A stretch of DNA of 64,000 nt from contig JAZSJJ010000008.1 of the NCBI GenBank assembly GCA_045534225.1, forward strand, positions 1 through 64,000, written 5' to 3'. Every line of letters starts with the position of its first letter. The first letter of the stretch is position 1. Origin of the DNA: UMGS1649 sp045534225. Lineage in GTDB: Bacteria > Bacillota > Clostridia > TANB77 > CAG-465. Position numbers and translations under genes: made by a program. Shown in pieces: positions 8,018 to 16,276 of this stretch. The notes below the pieces were generated by a model. That model was not told the origin of the DNA and did no database searches. It saw nothing but the letters and a program-made list of their open reading frames with translations.

Positions 8018-11000
8018 ATGCAGTTAAAAAGAATTGAAGTACAAGGCTTCAAATCGTTTGCAGATAAAACAATTATCGAATTCGATGGTGGTATTACAAC
8101 AATTGTTGGACCAAACGGAAGCGGTAAGAGTAACATATCTGATGCGGTTAGATGGGTACTTGGAGAACAAAGTGCAAAGAGCCTTAGAGGTTCTAAAATG
8201 GAAGATGTAATTTTCGCAGGGACTAAGCATAGAAAAATGCTTGGTCTTGCTGAGGTTTCACTGGTATTAGATAACAGTGACCACAGCCTTCCTTTAGAAT
8301 TTGATGAGGTTGTTGTAACAAGAAAAGTATATAGAAGTGGTGAAAGTGAATATTTAATAAACAAATCTAATGTAAGACTTAAAGATATTCAAGAGTTATT
8401 CATGGATACAGGTGTAGGTCGTGATGGATATAGTATCATTGGACAAGGTAAAATAGACTCAATAATATCTTCTAAATCTGAAGATAGAAGAAGTATATTT
8501 GAAGAAGCATCTGGAATTGTTAAATACAGAACAAGAAAAGATGAAGCTTTAAGAAAATTAGAGCACACAAATACAAACTTAGATAGAGTTAGAGATATAT
8601 TAACAGAGATAGAAAACAACTTAGGACCATTAGAAAAGAAAGCAGAAACAGCTAAGAAATATTTAGAACTTAAAGAAGAATTAAAAGGAATAGATGTTAA
8701 GTTATTCTTAAACTTAATAGATAGCTCTAAAGAAGATATGGACGTTCTTGTAGAAAAACTAGAAGCATTACAAGCAAGTATAGATGAAAAAGAACAAGAA
8801 GTATCTACAGCTCAAAGAACAAGTGATGAAACAAGAGTATGTCTAGAAGAACTTCTTCAAGCAATTGAAACAACTCAAGAAGCATATTACTCATCACTTA
8901 ATGAAATAGATAGATTAGTATCTAAAGTAGAAGCATATGACGATAGAGTTGCTTTAAATAAAGAAAATATAGACAAGCTTAAAGAAGAAATTGCTGGTAG
9001 TGATACAAGTATAGCAATTCTAGAACAAGAGATAATAACTCGTTCTTCTAAGAAAGATAATCTAGAAAAAAATAAAGAAAGATTTGAAACTGAACTTAAA
9101 GAAAAACAAGAAGAATTAAAAGAAATAACTGCTAATATGTCAGACAAAGAGCTTGAAATAGAAGAATTAAAAAGAACAGTTGAAAGTCTTAAAGAAAACA
9201 TTTCAGAACTTAAACTAGCTATTGCAACAGCAGAAATGAAGCTAGAAACTAACACAAAGAGAATCGAATCTATAGATAAAGAACAAAGAGGAGATATATC
9301 TAGTTCAGATAGCTTAAGACTTCGTGAAGAAGAAGTTCGTGATGAATTTGAAAAAATAGCTAAAACTAGAAATACATTAAAAGATGAAGTAGAATCTTTA
9401 AGAGTAGAAAAGACAAGACTTGAAGAATTCTTTAGTACTTTCTCAGAAAAAGAAAATCAGTACAAACAAGGAATTATAGAGACTCGTTCTAAACTAAACT
9501 ATATGGTAAATCTAGAAGCTGAAAGCGAAGGATATACACGTAGTGTTAAGAGTATAATAGACCTTTCTAGACGTAATGACAAGTACAAATCTCATGTATT
9601 TGGAACACTTGCAAGCCTAGTTACAACTCAAGAAAAATATGAGAAAGCAATAGAAATTGCAATGGGTGGTTATGTACAAAATATAGTTGTAGATAAAGAT
9701 AGTATGGCTAAAGACTTAGTAAACTTCTTAAAAGAAGGAGCACTAGGAAGAGCTACTTTCTTACCACTTGAAAGTATTAGACTATACAAAGAAGATATAC
9801 CAGCAGCAGTTAAAAAAGAAACTGGATATATTGGAAATGCAATAGAACTTGTTAAATTTGATTCTAAATTTGAACCAGTAGTTCGTTTAGCATTAGGTAG
9901 AACAATAGTTGTAGATACAATAGAAAACGGAATAAAACTATCTAAAGTATCTAAAAACAGTGCTAAGATAGTAACACTAGATGGTGAAATTATTGCAACA
10001 ACAGGAAGTATTACAGGTGGACAAGCACAAGGTAAACAAATGACACTTGTTGGTCGTAACAGAAAGATAAATGAATACAAGGATAGACTAGAAAGACTAG
10101 AAAAAGAATACAATGATCATATGAAAGCTATAGAAAAAGATAAGGGCAAATATGAAACAGTTGTAGAAAGGCTAAATTCATTATCTGAAGAATATACTAC
10201 TGTTAATACAAACTATAGCGTTATAGAAGAAAGATTAAATGCTGTATTACGTGATGCAGTTAAGATTAAAGAAACAAGAAAGAATAAAGAACAAGAAAAA
10301 CTTGAACTTGAATCAGAAAATAAAGATTTAAACTGGGATATTGAAGAAACAAATAAGAAGATAGATAGTATAAATGAAGAAATTTCTAAACACTTAGAAG
10401 TAATTTCAGAACATGCTAGATTTAACAAAGAAAAAGAGGAAAGAGTAAACTTCTTAAATGAAGATATTATGAACCTTAAAGTTTCTTTATCTTCTTTTGA
10501 TGAATCTGAAGCTGCTATTGATGAAATGGTAGATAAGATAAGACAAGATATAAATTCCTTTATGGCTAGTATCGAAAGAAAGAAAGACTTAATTAAAGAG
10601 TATGAAAATACTTTAAATGAAAGTGAATCTAAAAACGAAGAAGATAAGAAAGCCATAGAAGAATTAAAAGTTAAATCTGAAGAATTAAAACTAGAAGTAG
10701 AAAAACTTAAAGAAGATAAAGCTGCAAATATAGCTAAACAAAGTGAGTTAGAAAAGCAAACTTTTGATTCTATGAAGACTCTAGAAAAACTAAGAGACGA
10801 AAAGAACAAAGTAGATGCTAAGAAAAACAAATACGATAGTGATACAGAACTTCTTAAGATTAAAATGTGGGAAGAATATGAGCTTACAATATCTTCTGCA
10901 AGAGAATATAACAAAGCGTTAGATGCTCTAAATGAACTATCTAAGACAAAACTAGAACAAAGAGCAAGTAAGCTTAAATCTGAGATAAAAGGATTAGGCG

Positions 11001-11587
11001 AAGTTACAGTAAGTTCAATAGATGAATTTAAAGAACTTAAAGAACGTGGCGAATTCATATCTAAACAAAAAATAGATCTTGAAGAAACTAAAGCTAAACT
11101 TGAAAACTTAATAGACAATACAACGGCAGTAATGAAGACACAATTTGCAAGACAATTTAAAGAAATAAATGAAAACTTTAAAGTTGTATTCAAAGAGTTA
11201 TTCGGTGGTGGTAGAGCAGAACTTAAACTAGTAGACGATAAAAACATACTAGAAAGTGGAATAGAAATAGAAGCAGAACCACCTGGAAAGAAACTTCAAA
11301 ACATGTCACTGCTATCTGGTGGAGAAAAAGCTTTAACAGCTATAGCAATATTATTTGCAATACTAAAAATAAAAGCACCTCCATTCTGTGTTCTAGACGA
11401 AATAGAAGCAGCTCTAGATGACATTAACGTTGCAAGATTTGCAAGTTATTTAGAAAAATACTCAGATGAGACACAATTTATTGTAATAACACATAGAAAA
11501 GGTACAATGGAAGTTGCTACATCAGTATACGGTGTAACAATGCAAGAATACGGTGTATCTAAACTTGTTTCTATGAAGTTAAAATAA
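8018..11587 (+). CDS. smc: Chromosome partition protein SMC
   Basis: 1189 residues, normal SMC length. N-terminal ATPase half with Walker A GPNGSGKSN (about 31-39), a long coiled coil, a hinge (about 510-640, ending near GGQAQGKQM), a returning coil, and the C-terminal half with the signature LLSGGEKALTA (near 1097) and Walker B VLDEIEAALDD. SMC forms the condensin-like ring with ScpA and ScpB that compacts and separates chromosomes. Neither scp gene, rnc nor ftsY is adjacent, so the common rnc-smc-ftsY order is broken. Co-transcribed with the unknown 6524 gene; ends at a strong bidirectional hairpin. Confidence 0.97.
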   Translation: MQLKRIEVQGFKSFADKTIIEFDGGITTIVGPNGSGKSNISDAVRWVLGEQSAKSLRGSKMEDVIFAGTKHRKMLGLAEVSLVLDNSDHSLPLEFDEVVVTRKVYRSGESEYLINKSNVRLKDIQELFMDTGVGRDGYSIIGQGKIDSIISSKSEDRRSIFEEASGIVKYRTRKDEALRKLEHTNTNLDRVRDILTEIENNLGPLEKKAETAKKYLELKEELKGIDVKLFLNLIDSSKEDMDVLVEKLEALQASIDEKEQEVSTAQRTSDETRVCLEELLQAIETTQEAYYSSLNEIDRLVSKVEAYDDRVALNKENIDKLKEEIAGSDTSIAILEQEIITRSSKKDNLEKNKERFETELKEKQEELKEITANMSDKELEIEELKRTVESLKENISELKLAIATAEMKLETNTKRIESIDKEQRGDISSSDSLRLREEEVRDEFEKIAKTRNTLKDEVESLRVEKTRLEEFFSTFSEKENQYKQGIIETRSKLNYMVNLEAESEGYTRSVKSIIDLSRRNDKYKSHVFGTLASLVTTQEKYEKAIEIAMGGYVQNIVVDKDSMAKDLVNFLKEGALGRATFLPLESIRLYKEDIPAAVKKETGYIGNAIELVKFDSKFEPVVRLALGRTIVVDTIENGIKLSKVSKNSAKIVTLDGEIIATTGSITGGQAQGKQMTLVGRNRKINEYKDRLERLEKEYNDHMKAIEKDKGKYETVVERLNSLSEEYTTVNTNYSVIEERLNAVLRDAVKIKETRKNKEQEKLELESENKDLNWDIEETNKKIDSINEEISKHLEVISEHARFNKEKEERVNFLNEDIMNLKVSLSSFDESEAAIDEMVDKIRQDINSFMASIERKKDLIKEYENTLNESESKNEEDKKAIEELKVKSEELKLEVEKLKEDKAANIAKQSELEKQTFDSMKTLEKLRDEKNKVDAKKNKYDSDTELLKIKMWEEYELTISSAREYNKALDALNELSKTKLEQRASKLKSEIKGLGEVTVSSIDEFKELKERGEFISKQKIDLEETKAKLENLIDNTTAVMKTQFARQFKEINENFKVVFKELFGGGRAELKLVDDKNILESGIEIEAEPPGKKLQNMSLLSGGEKALTAIAILFAILKIKAPPFCVLDEIEAALDDINVARFASYLEKYSDETQFIVITHRKGTMEVATSVYGVTMQEYGVSKLVSMKLK

Positions 11588-11592
11588 TAACA

Positions 11593-11623
11593 AAAAAGAC
11601 TAAGATTTTTTCTTAGTCTTTTT
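11593..11623. terminator. Bidirectional terminator after smc
   Basis: Perfect 13-pair stem AAAAAGACTAAGA (11593-11605) with TCTTAGTCTTTTT (11611-11623). A and T runs on both sides let it stop smc and the minus-strand gene 11634-12089. Confidence 0.92.
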
Positions 11624-11633
11624 GCTGTTTCAG

Positions 11634-12089
11634 TTATTCAACTGCAATGAAGTAATCATCTGTTTCGGTGAAAATGTGATACAGATTGTCCTTCATCTTT
11701 TGAAGCTTTGTTACAAATACGGTTGTGTCAATGAATGCAGGGCCGTTGTCGCTCAAGTTTACGATAGAGATGTTAAGCGGTGCGTTTTGAATGGGTGTGT
11801 CTGTAGCAAAAGCGTAGGGGAGTTCAGAACCGGCGTAATGAAGTGCGTTGAAGGCAATGTATCTGCAGGGACCAGTATTTATCATGCTGTATGTCTCAGA
11901 TGCAAAGTCGATGGAAAGAAGACCATCGGTAAAGAATGCTTCAAACTTTCCGCTCTTTGAAGCGAGCTCAAATACCTGTACTTTTTTGCCAATAGACAAT
12001 GTGTCTTGGAAGAACAAAACAATCTTCCAGTCCTTCTTAAATAACTTCTGATTGCGCTTTTCTGTGATGAATTTCTCCGTCTTAGTCAT
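11634..12089 (-). CDS. Orphan protein, paralog of 12378-12857
   Basis: 151 residues, no membrane segment, family not recognised. Strong ribosome site GGAGG before the ATG (complement 12087-12089). It aligns with its neighbour 12378-12857 along most of its length: KxW...F.D....G+K near the start, DGL..I in the middle, then N.P..I, and L..D.LY...T....Y(F/Y) at the end. By eye codon use has more C- and G-ending codons than smc or trmFO. It is a single-gene unit with its own near-consensus promoter and a shared terminator. One member of a set of stand-alone, foreign-looking genes in this window. Function unknown. Confidence 0.8.
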   Translation of the reverse strand: MTKTEKFITEKRNQKLFKKDWKIVLFFQDTLSIGKKVQVFELASKSGKFEAFFTDGLLSIDFASETYSMINTGPCRYIAFNALHYAGSELPYAFATDTPIQNAPLNISIVNLSDNGPAFIDTTVFVTKLQKMKDNLYHIFTETDDYFIAVE

Positions 12090-12139
12090 AAAACCTCCAT
12101 AAAAAATTATTTTTTGAATATACGTTATTAACAGAAAGT

Positions 12140-12168
12140 ATTATATCATAAGGTTTATTAAAAAGCAA
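12140..12168 (-). promoter_or_regulatory. Promoter of the 11634-12089 gene
   Basis: On the minus strand: TTGCTT (12163-12168), 17-base spacer, perfect TATAAT (12140-12145). Confidence 0.75.
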
Positions 12169-12176
12169 GGTAACAT

Positions 12177-12204
12177 AAAAAAGAGAAGAGACCTTAGTCT
12201 CTTC
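12177..12204 (-). terminator. Minus-strand hairpin with T run
   Basis: Perfect eight-pair stem GAAGAGAC (12185-12192) with GTCTCTTC (12197-12204), loop of four, followed on the minus strand by TCTTTTTT. It lies between the two paralogs and just upstream of the promoter at 12140, so it insulates that promoter. The second copy of this region has a comparable hairpin at 12941. Confidence 0.7.
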
Positions 12205-12241
12205 AGGGGTAATAATATAAAATAAATATTTGAGGGTATAT

Positions 12242-12345
12242 AAAGGTAATATGTATTACTATTCTGTAATACAACTAAATTATATTACTAATATATATTT
12301 TGTATTGTCGAAAAATATACTGTGTTTGCAAAAAGAAAGACTAAT
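12242..12345. repeat. Upstream repeat, copy A
   Basis: An imperfect copy of 13011-13108. Shared blocks in the same order are AAAGGTAA, ATGTA, CTATT, AATACA, CTAAATTATA, TGTCGAAA, ATATA, TGTGT and AAAAGAAA. Copy A contains TGTCGAA at 12306-12312, and another lies just past its end (12348-12354). The trmFO promoter present in copy B is degenerate here. No gene is seen between 12090 and 12377. Confidence 0.7.
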
Positions 12346-12353
12346 TTTGTCGA

Positions 12354-12383
12354 AAAAATAACAGGTTTTTAAACCTGTTATTT
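12354..12383. terminator. Terminator of the 12378-12857 gene
   Basis: Perfect stem AAATAACAGGTTT (12356-12368) with AAACCTGTTATTT (12371-12383), loop of two. It contains the stop codon of the minus-strand gene. T-rich tracts follow on both strands. Confidence 0.85.
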
Positions 12384-12857
12384 CTTTTCACCACGGATGA
12401 AAAGGTAGTAAGCTTTGCCAGCAAGAGTAATTGCGTAGTATAAATCTTTATCCAGAATTTTAACAGACGAAATCTTATCCATAACATGTGGAATTTCATA
12501 CGGTTTGTTTTCTTTAATAGCCATAACAGAAATATATGGTTCGGTTTCTGTTTTAGGGATTTCGGGAATAAAACCAATAGATGTATGAATACGTCTGTAA
12601 ACTTTAGGATTCATACAAAGATGGAACGACTCAAATGGGTTGCTTATTAAATAAAGACCATCTTCGATGGTTTGGACTAATGCGCTAGGTTTTAGGAATG
12701 TTTTTGCTACGATGTTGTAATGAATAAAAAGTGTGGTACACTTAAATTTCCGACCTGTTTTTGGCTCCTTATCCGCAAAAGCTAAATGCCATTTCTTTGT
12801 CTTTTCATAAGCAATTGCTTCTTTAAAGATCCTATCATCTTCTTTTCCTTTTTTCAT
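12378..12857 (-). CDS. Orphan protein, paralog of 11634-12089
   Basis: 159 residues, soluble, family not recognised. Start ATG (complement 12855-12857) behind AGGAGGAAT. It shares an ordered set of motifs with the neighbouring gene: KKWHLAFAD...GRKF, EDGLYLI, a central Tyr/Gly/Pro stretch, and LDKDLYYAITL...YYLF at the end. Similarity is low but runs the full length, and the upstream DNA is also duplicated, so an old tandem duplication of gene plus control region is the simplest explanation. It has its own promoter and terminator. Function unknown. Confidence 0.8.
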   Translation of the reverse strand: MKKGKEDDRIFKEAIAYEKTKKWHLAFADKEPKTGRKFKCTTLFIHYNIVAKTFLKPSALVQTIEDGLYLISNPFESFHLCMNPKVYRRIHTSIGFIPEIPKTETEPYISVMAIKENKPYEIPHVMDKISSVKILDKDLYYAITLAGKAYYLFIRGEKK

Positions 12858-12907
12858 AATTCCTCCTGTTCAAAATTATTTTTACATAGAATATTAAAAG
12901 CTTTTTT

Positions 12908-12936
12908 AGTATAACATTTAGTGGTGTAAAAGTCAA
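12908..12936 (-). promoter_or_regulatory. Promoter of the 12378-12857 gene
   Basis: On the minus strand: TTGACT (12931-12936), 17-base spacer, TATACT (12908-12913). Confidence 0.75.
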
Positions 12937-12940
12937 ATAA

Positions 12941-12965
12941 GGAGTAGCTAGATAATAGCTACTCC
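12941..12965. repeat. Perfect inverted repeat just upstream of the 12857 promoter
   Basis: Ten-base arms GGAGTAGCTA (12941-12950) and TAGCTACTCC (12956-12965), loop of five. It sits five bases from the -35 box. It corresponds in position to the hairpin at 12185-12204 of the other copy but with different sequence. It has no good T run, so it is an operator candidate or a worn terminator. Confidence 0.6.
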
Positions 12966-13010
12966 ATGAGAGTAATATATTTAATATATTATTAAAAAAG
13001 GATTTATGAA

Positions 13011-13108
13011 AAAGGTAAATGTACTCTATTGTGAATACACCTAAATTATAGTATAATACTAGCAAAATAGATGTCGAAATATATATGTGTATATTAAAAG
13101 AAAAGTCA
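13011..13108. repeat. Upstream repeat, copy B
   Basis: The second copy of the sequence at 12242-12345. It contains the intact trmFO promoter and TGTCGAA at 13072-13078. The distance from the TGTCGAA box to the -35 of the minus-strand gene is nearly the same in both copies (about 137 bases). Confidence 0.7.
13029..13057 (+). promoter_or_regulatory. trmFO promoter
   Basis: TTGTGA (13029-13034), 17-base spacer, perfect TATAAT (13052-13057). TGTCGAA (13072-13078), matching the Spo0A-box core, lies about ten bases after the expected start of transcription. Confidence 0.75.
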
Positions 13109-13149
13109 CATATTGTAAAAATAGCAAACATATAAAAGAGGGTAAGTAA

Positions 13150-14478
13150 ATGGAGAAAGTAGTAAATGTAATTGGTGCTGGTTTAGCAGGCAGCGAATGT
13201 GCATATATATTAAGCAAAAATGGAATAAAAGTAAGGCTTTATGAAATGAAACCAAAAAAGAAAAGTCCAGCTCATGTATCAGATAAATTTGGAGAGTTAG
13301 TATGTAGTAATTCTCTTAAATCTGAGCTTTTAACAAATGCATGTGGACTTCTTAAAGAAGAAATGAGGAGACTAGGAAGTCTTTTTGTAGAAGCTGCATA
13401 TAGTTCAAAAGTTCCAGCAGGAAATGCTTTAGCAGTAGATAGAGAAAAGTTTGCAGAATATATAACAAATAAAATTAAAGCAGAGAAGAACATTGAGATT
13501 GTTTATGAAGAAGTAGAAGATATAAATAATTTAGAAGGTATAACTGTAATAGCAACAGGACCTTTAACAAGTGATAGCCTATCTAAAAGTATAGCTAAAC
13601 TTGTTGGTGATGAAGGACTATACTTTTATGATGCAGCAGCACCAATAATAACTAAAGAAAGTATAGATATGACTAAAGCATACAGAAAAGATAGATATGG
13701 AGAAGTTGGAGTGGGAGACTACTTAAATTTAGCTATGTCTAAAGAAGAATATGATGTATTTTATAACGCTTTAATAAATGCAGAAAGTGCAAATCGTCAT
13801 GAGTTTGATACTTTAGAAAATATAGAACATTTCGAAGGGTGTATGCCAGTAGAATCTTTAGCAAGACGTGGAGAACAAACTTTAGTATTTGGACCATTAA
13901 AACCAGTTGGTTTGTATAAAGAAGACGGAACAAAACCATATGCAGTACTTCAACTTAGAGCAGAAGATGAAGAAGAAACTATGTTTAATCTAGTTGGCTT
14001 CCAAACAAGTCTAAAATTTAGTGAACAAAAAAGAGTATTTAGTTTAATTCCTGGTTTAGAGAATATGGAATTCTTACGTTATGGGGTAATGCATAGAAAT
14101 ACATACATAAACGGCCCTAAAACGCTAAATAAAGACTTTAGAATGAGAGATAATAAAAGAATATACTTCGCAGGACAAATAAGCGGAGTGGAAGGCTACG
14201 TTGAATCTGCAGCTAGTGGACTTATGGTAGCGTATAATATAATTGAAAGCTTTAAGACAGATAAAGATGAGTTAGGCCTATTTGATGAAGTAACAATTCT
14301 AGGTGCACTTAGTAAATATGTAAGTACAGAAAACAAAGACTATGCGCCAATGAATGCTAACTTTGGAATTGTACCACCACTAGAGAATAAAATTAAAGAT
14401 AAAAAAGAAAGATATACTATTTATGCAAGTAGATCTTTAGAAAAAATAGAGGAGTTTGTAAATGAGCATATTAGATGA
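13150..14478 (+). CDS. trmFO: Folate-dependent tRNA (uracil-54-C5) methyltransferase
   Basis: 442 residues, the usual TrmFO length. The FAD-binding GAGLAGSE motif is at residues 9-16, and the family segment HVSDKFGELVCSNSLKS follows near 42-58. The enzyme makes ribothymidine at position 54 of tRNA using methylene-tetrahydrofolate and FADH2 in the cytoplasm. The start is the ATG at 13150 after GAGGGTAAG. It overlaps holA by 17 bases, so the two form an operon. In Bacillus this gene lies near topA and codY; those are absent here. Confidence 0.96.
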   Translation: MEKVVNVIGAGLAGSECAYILSKNGIKVRLYEMKPKKKSPAHVSDKFGELVCSNSLKSELLTNACGLLKEEMRRLGSLFVEAAYSSKVPAGNALAVDREKFAEYITNKIKAEKNIEIVYEEVEDINNLEGITVIATGPLTSDSLSKSIAKLVGDEGLYFYDAAAPIITKESIDMTKAYRKDRYGEVGVGDYLNLAMSKEEYDVFYNALINAESANRHEFDTLENIEHFEGCMPVESLARRGEQTLVFGPLKPVGLYKEDGTKPYAVLQLRAEDEEETMFNLVGFQTSLKFSEQKRVFSLIPGLENMEFLRYGVMHRNTYINGPKTLNKDFRMRDNKRIYFAGQISGVEGYVESAASGLMVAYNIIESFKTDKDELGLFDEVTILGALSKYVSTENKDYAPMNANFGIVPPLENKIKDKKERYTIYASRSLEKIEEFVNEHIR

Positions 14479-15424
14479 TCATATAAAAAATAACAGTGTA
14501 AAAGGATTATATCTATTATATGGTGATGAAAAGTACGACATAGAACGATACATAGATAAAATGAAGAAAACATTTTCTAACTTGGAGCTAGGAATAAATT
14601 TCTTTGTTTTAGATAAAACTAATATAGATACATTATCTGATGCGATAGAAAGTGTTTCGTTTTTCGGTTTAGAAAAGTTGATAGTAATAAAAAATGTAGG
14701 ATTGAAGTTCAAAAAAGAAGCTATAGAAAATATTTCTAATCCAGAAGTTGCAGTGGTTTTTGTAGAGGATAGTGTGGATAAAAGAACCGCAGAATATAAG
14801 TATTTATCTAAAAATGCTGTTTGCCAAGAGTTTGCTAAACTAAATGCAAAAGATGCAGCGTTTTATGTAGTAAGAACATTAAATTCGTATAAGATAAAAG
14901 TAAAAGACAGTACTGCAGAATATATGGTTAGTGTTTGTACAGAAGACAAACAAACATTAATAAATGAGTTCAAAAAAATAGTAGCATATTTAGAGCCTGG
15001 TAGCGAACTAACCAAAGAAGTAATTGACGAAATATGTACAAGAACTTTAGATGCTAAAATTTTTGATTTAACAGATATGGTTTTAGCTAAAAAGAAAAAA
15101 GAAGCATTAAAAATATTAGAAGATATGTTAGCTCAAAAGACATACCCAGGGATAATAACAGGTATGTTATATAAGCAAATGAAGCAGATGTATATGATTA
15201 AGCTTTTAGAAGAAAAGATAAGAAAAGAAGGATATAACACAAATATTGCAACAGAACTTGGAATTCATCCATTTGTGTTTTCTAAATTGAAGACGGCGAG
15301 TGCAAATTATACTATTAAAGAAATAGAAAACATACTTTTAGAATTTGAAGAATATGATTGTGCTAGCAAGACAGGTAGGATGGATATAGAAAAGGGACTA
15401 AAAAGATTAATATTAGGTATGTAA
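14462..15424 (+). CDS. holA: DNA polymerase III delta subunit
   Basis: 320 residues with the N-terminal LYLLYGDEKYDIE segment typical of HolA, in which the nucleotide-binding fold lacks the catalytic motifs. The subunit opens the beta clamp within the clamp loader. Its ribosome site GAGGAG lies inside the end of trmFO, and the reading frames overlap by 17 bases, so expression is coupled. The C-terminal third (from about 210) is the helical collar domain. No clear terminator follows before the next promoter at 15465. Confidence 0.93.
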   Translation: MSILDDHIKNNSVKGLYLLYGDEKYDIERYIDKMKKTFSNLELGINFFVLDKTNIDTLSDAIESVSFFGLEKLIVIKNVGLKFKKEAIENISNPEVAVVFVEDSVDKRTAEYKYLSKNAVCQEFAKLNAKDAAFYVVRTLNSYKIKVKDSTAEYMVSVCTEDKQTLINEFKKIVAYLEPGSELTKEVIDEICTRTLDAKIFDLTDMVLAKKKKEALKILEDMLAQKTYPGIITGMLYKQMKQMYMIKLLEEKIRKEGYNTNIATELGIHPFVFSKLKTASANYTIKEIENILLEFEEYDCASKTGRMDIEKGLKRLILGM

Positions 15425-15464
15425 TGAAATATGGCGAGTTGTAGACATAAAACTGCAAAAACTA

Positions 15465-15528
15465 TTGACTTTCGTTAAGAATTATGTTAAACTAATATTG
15501 CGTAGTTTAGCAATATAAAAATTCTTAA
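15465..15528 (+). promoter_or_regulatory. Promoter with flanking and internal inverted repeats
   Basis: TTGACT (15465-15470), 17-base spacer, TAAACT (15488-15493). Arms TTAAGAATT (15475-15483) and AATTCTTAA (15520-15528) enclose the -10 region and the start site. A small hairpin ATATTG/CAATAT (15495-15500, 15511-15516) lies inside. The second arm is directly followed by the GGAGG of the gene at 15545, so an operator or RNA switch is possible. Confidence 0.6.
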
Positions 15529-15544
15529 TAGGAGGTTTAGTACC

Positions 15545-16219
15545 GTGAAAATTCTGGGAACTGAGAAGCAGAAATACGCTAACTGCTTGTTTTCAGTAAA
15601 CGTCGTTGATAGTTTAGACTCATTTTATACTACTCTTGTCAAAAAGGGTTTCTTTGGAAGCGCGGATTATAAAAAGCGGACTTTCACTAATGGCACGTTA
15701 GAAAAAGTTTTTGTTGAAAATGCAAATGCATACTGTAAAGTGAAATTTAAGGTTATCGAGGGCGATTATCTTGTAATCATGGATGAAAACGATAACATTA
15801 CTATATATATAACTGAACAATATGTAGGCCTGGTACAGGTCAAAAACAAAACTGTGCAAACGGTGATTGACGAATATTATGCCACTATGCGTGGTAGAAT
15901 CGATTCCAAGAGAGAATTTGCAAGAGAGATGGGAGCTATTTCAAGAAGAATTAATATTCCTTTCCATATCGTTATGGCATTCAAGGGAAATGAAGAACTT
16001 CTTATGCAGCTCACAAGAAACATTGAGGATGCAATCTCACAACGGCGCAACGAAGACAAAAGCTTTATGTCGGCGCTTGGCGGTAACAATTTCGCAGCAC
16101 GAATGAAAGCAATCGAGACTTTGGGAATTACCAATATCCCTGAATATCAATCGGAGAAGATCGCAAAGTATCTTCACGAATGTCTCGAAAAACGAAAGAT
16201 TATTCGTAGATTCGAATAG
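15545..16219 (+). CDS. Orphan protein of unknown function
   Basis: 224 residues, soluble, family not recognised. The start is GTG at 15545, eight bases after AGGAGGTTT. The N-terminal half (to about 110) looks beta-rich; the C-terminal half is helical and basic, with RGRIDSKREFAREM and SRRINIPF. By eye codon use is richer in C/G-ending codons (ATC, CTC, GGC, CGG) than the flanking holA and gpr. It is a single-gene unit with a promoter enclosed by inverted repeats and a strong terminator. It belongs to the set of stand-alone, foreign-looking genes. Function unknown. Confidence 0.8.
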   Translation: MKILGTEKQKYANCLFSVNVVDSLDSFYTTLVKKGFFGSADYKKRTFTNGTLEKVFVENANAYCKVKFKVIEGDYLVIMDENDNITIYITEQYVGLVQVKNKTVQTVIDEYYATMRGRIDSKREFAREMGAISRRINIPFHIVMAFKGNEELLMQLTRNIEDAISQRRNEDKSFMSALGGNNFAARMKAIETLGITNIPEYQSEKIAKYLHECLEKRKIIRRFE

Positions 16220-16230
16220 TCACTATACTT

Positions 16231-16275
16231 ATAAAAAACACCTTTTTAATACATAATATTAAAGAGGTGTTTTTT
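16231..16275 (+). terminator. Terminator that contains the gpr ribosome site
   Basis: Long stem AAAACACCTTTTTAATA (16234-16250) with TATTAAAGAGGTGTTTT (16257-16273), with one T-G pair, followed by more T. Its descending arm contains AGAGGTG, the ribosome site of gpr, whose ATG is at 16277. Transcripts reading through from upstream would hide that site. Confidence 0.85.
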
Positions 16276-16276
16276 T

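Noticed and set aside
10213..11247. Long minus-strand frame opposite smc
   Set aside because: A Ser/Leu-rich shadow of the coiled-coil codons; no ribosome site or promoter, and smc is certain.
11622..12051. Plus-strand frames over 11634-12089
   Set aside because: They start in or next to the terminator and lack ribosome sites; the minus-strand gene has GGAGG, a promoter and a paralog.
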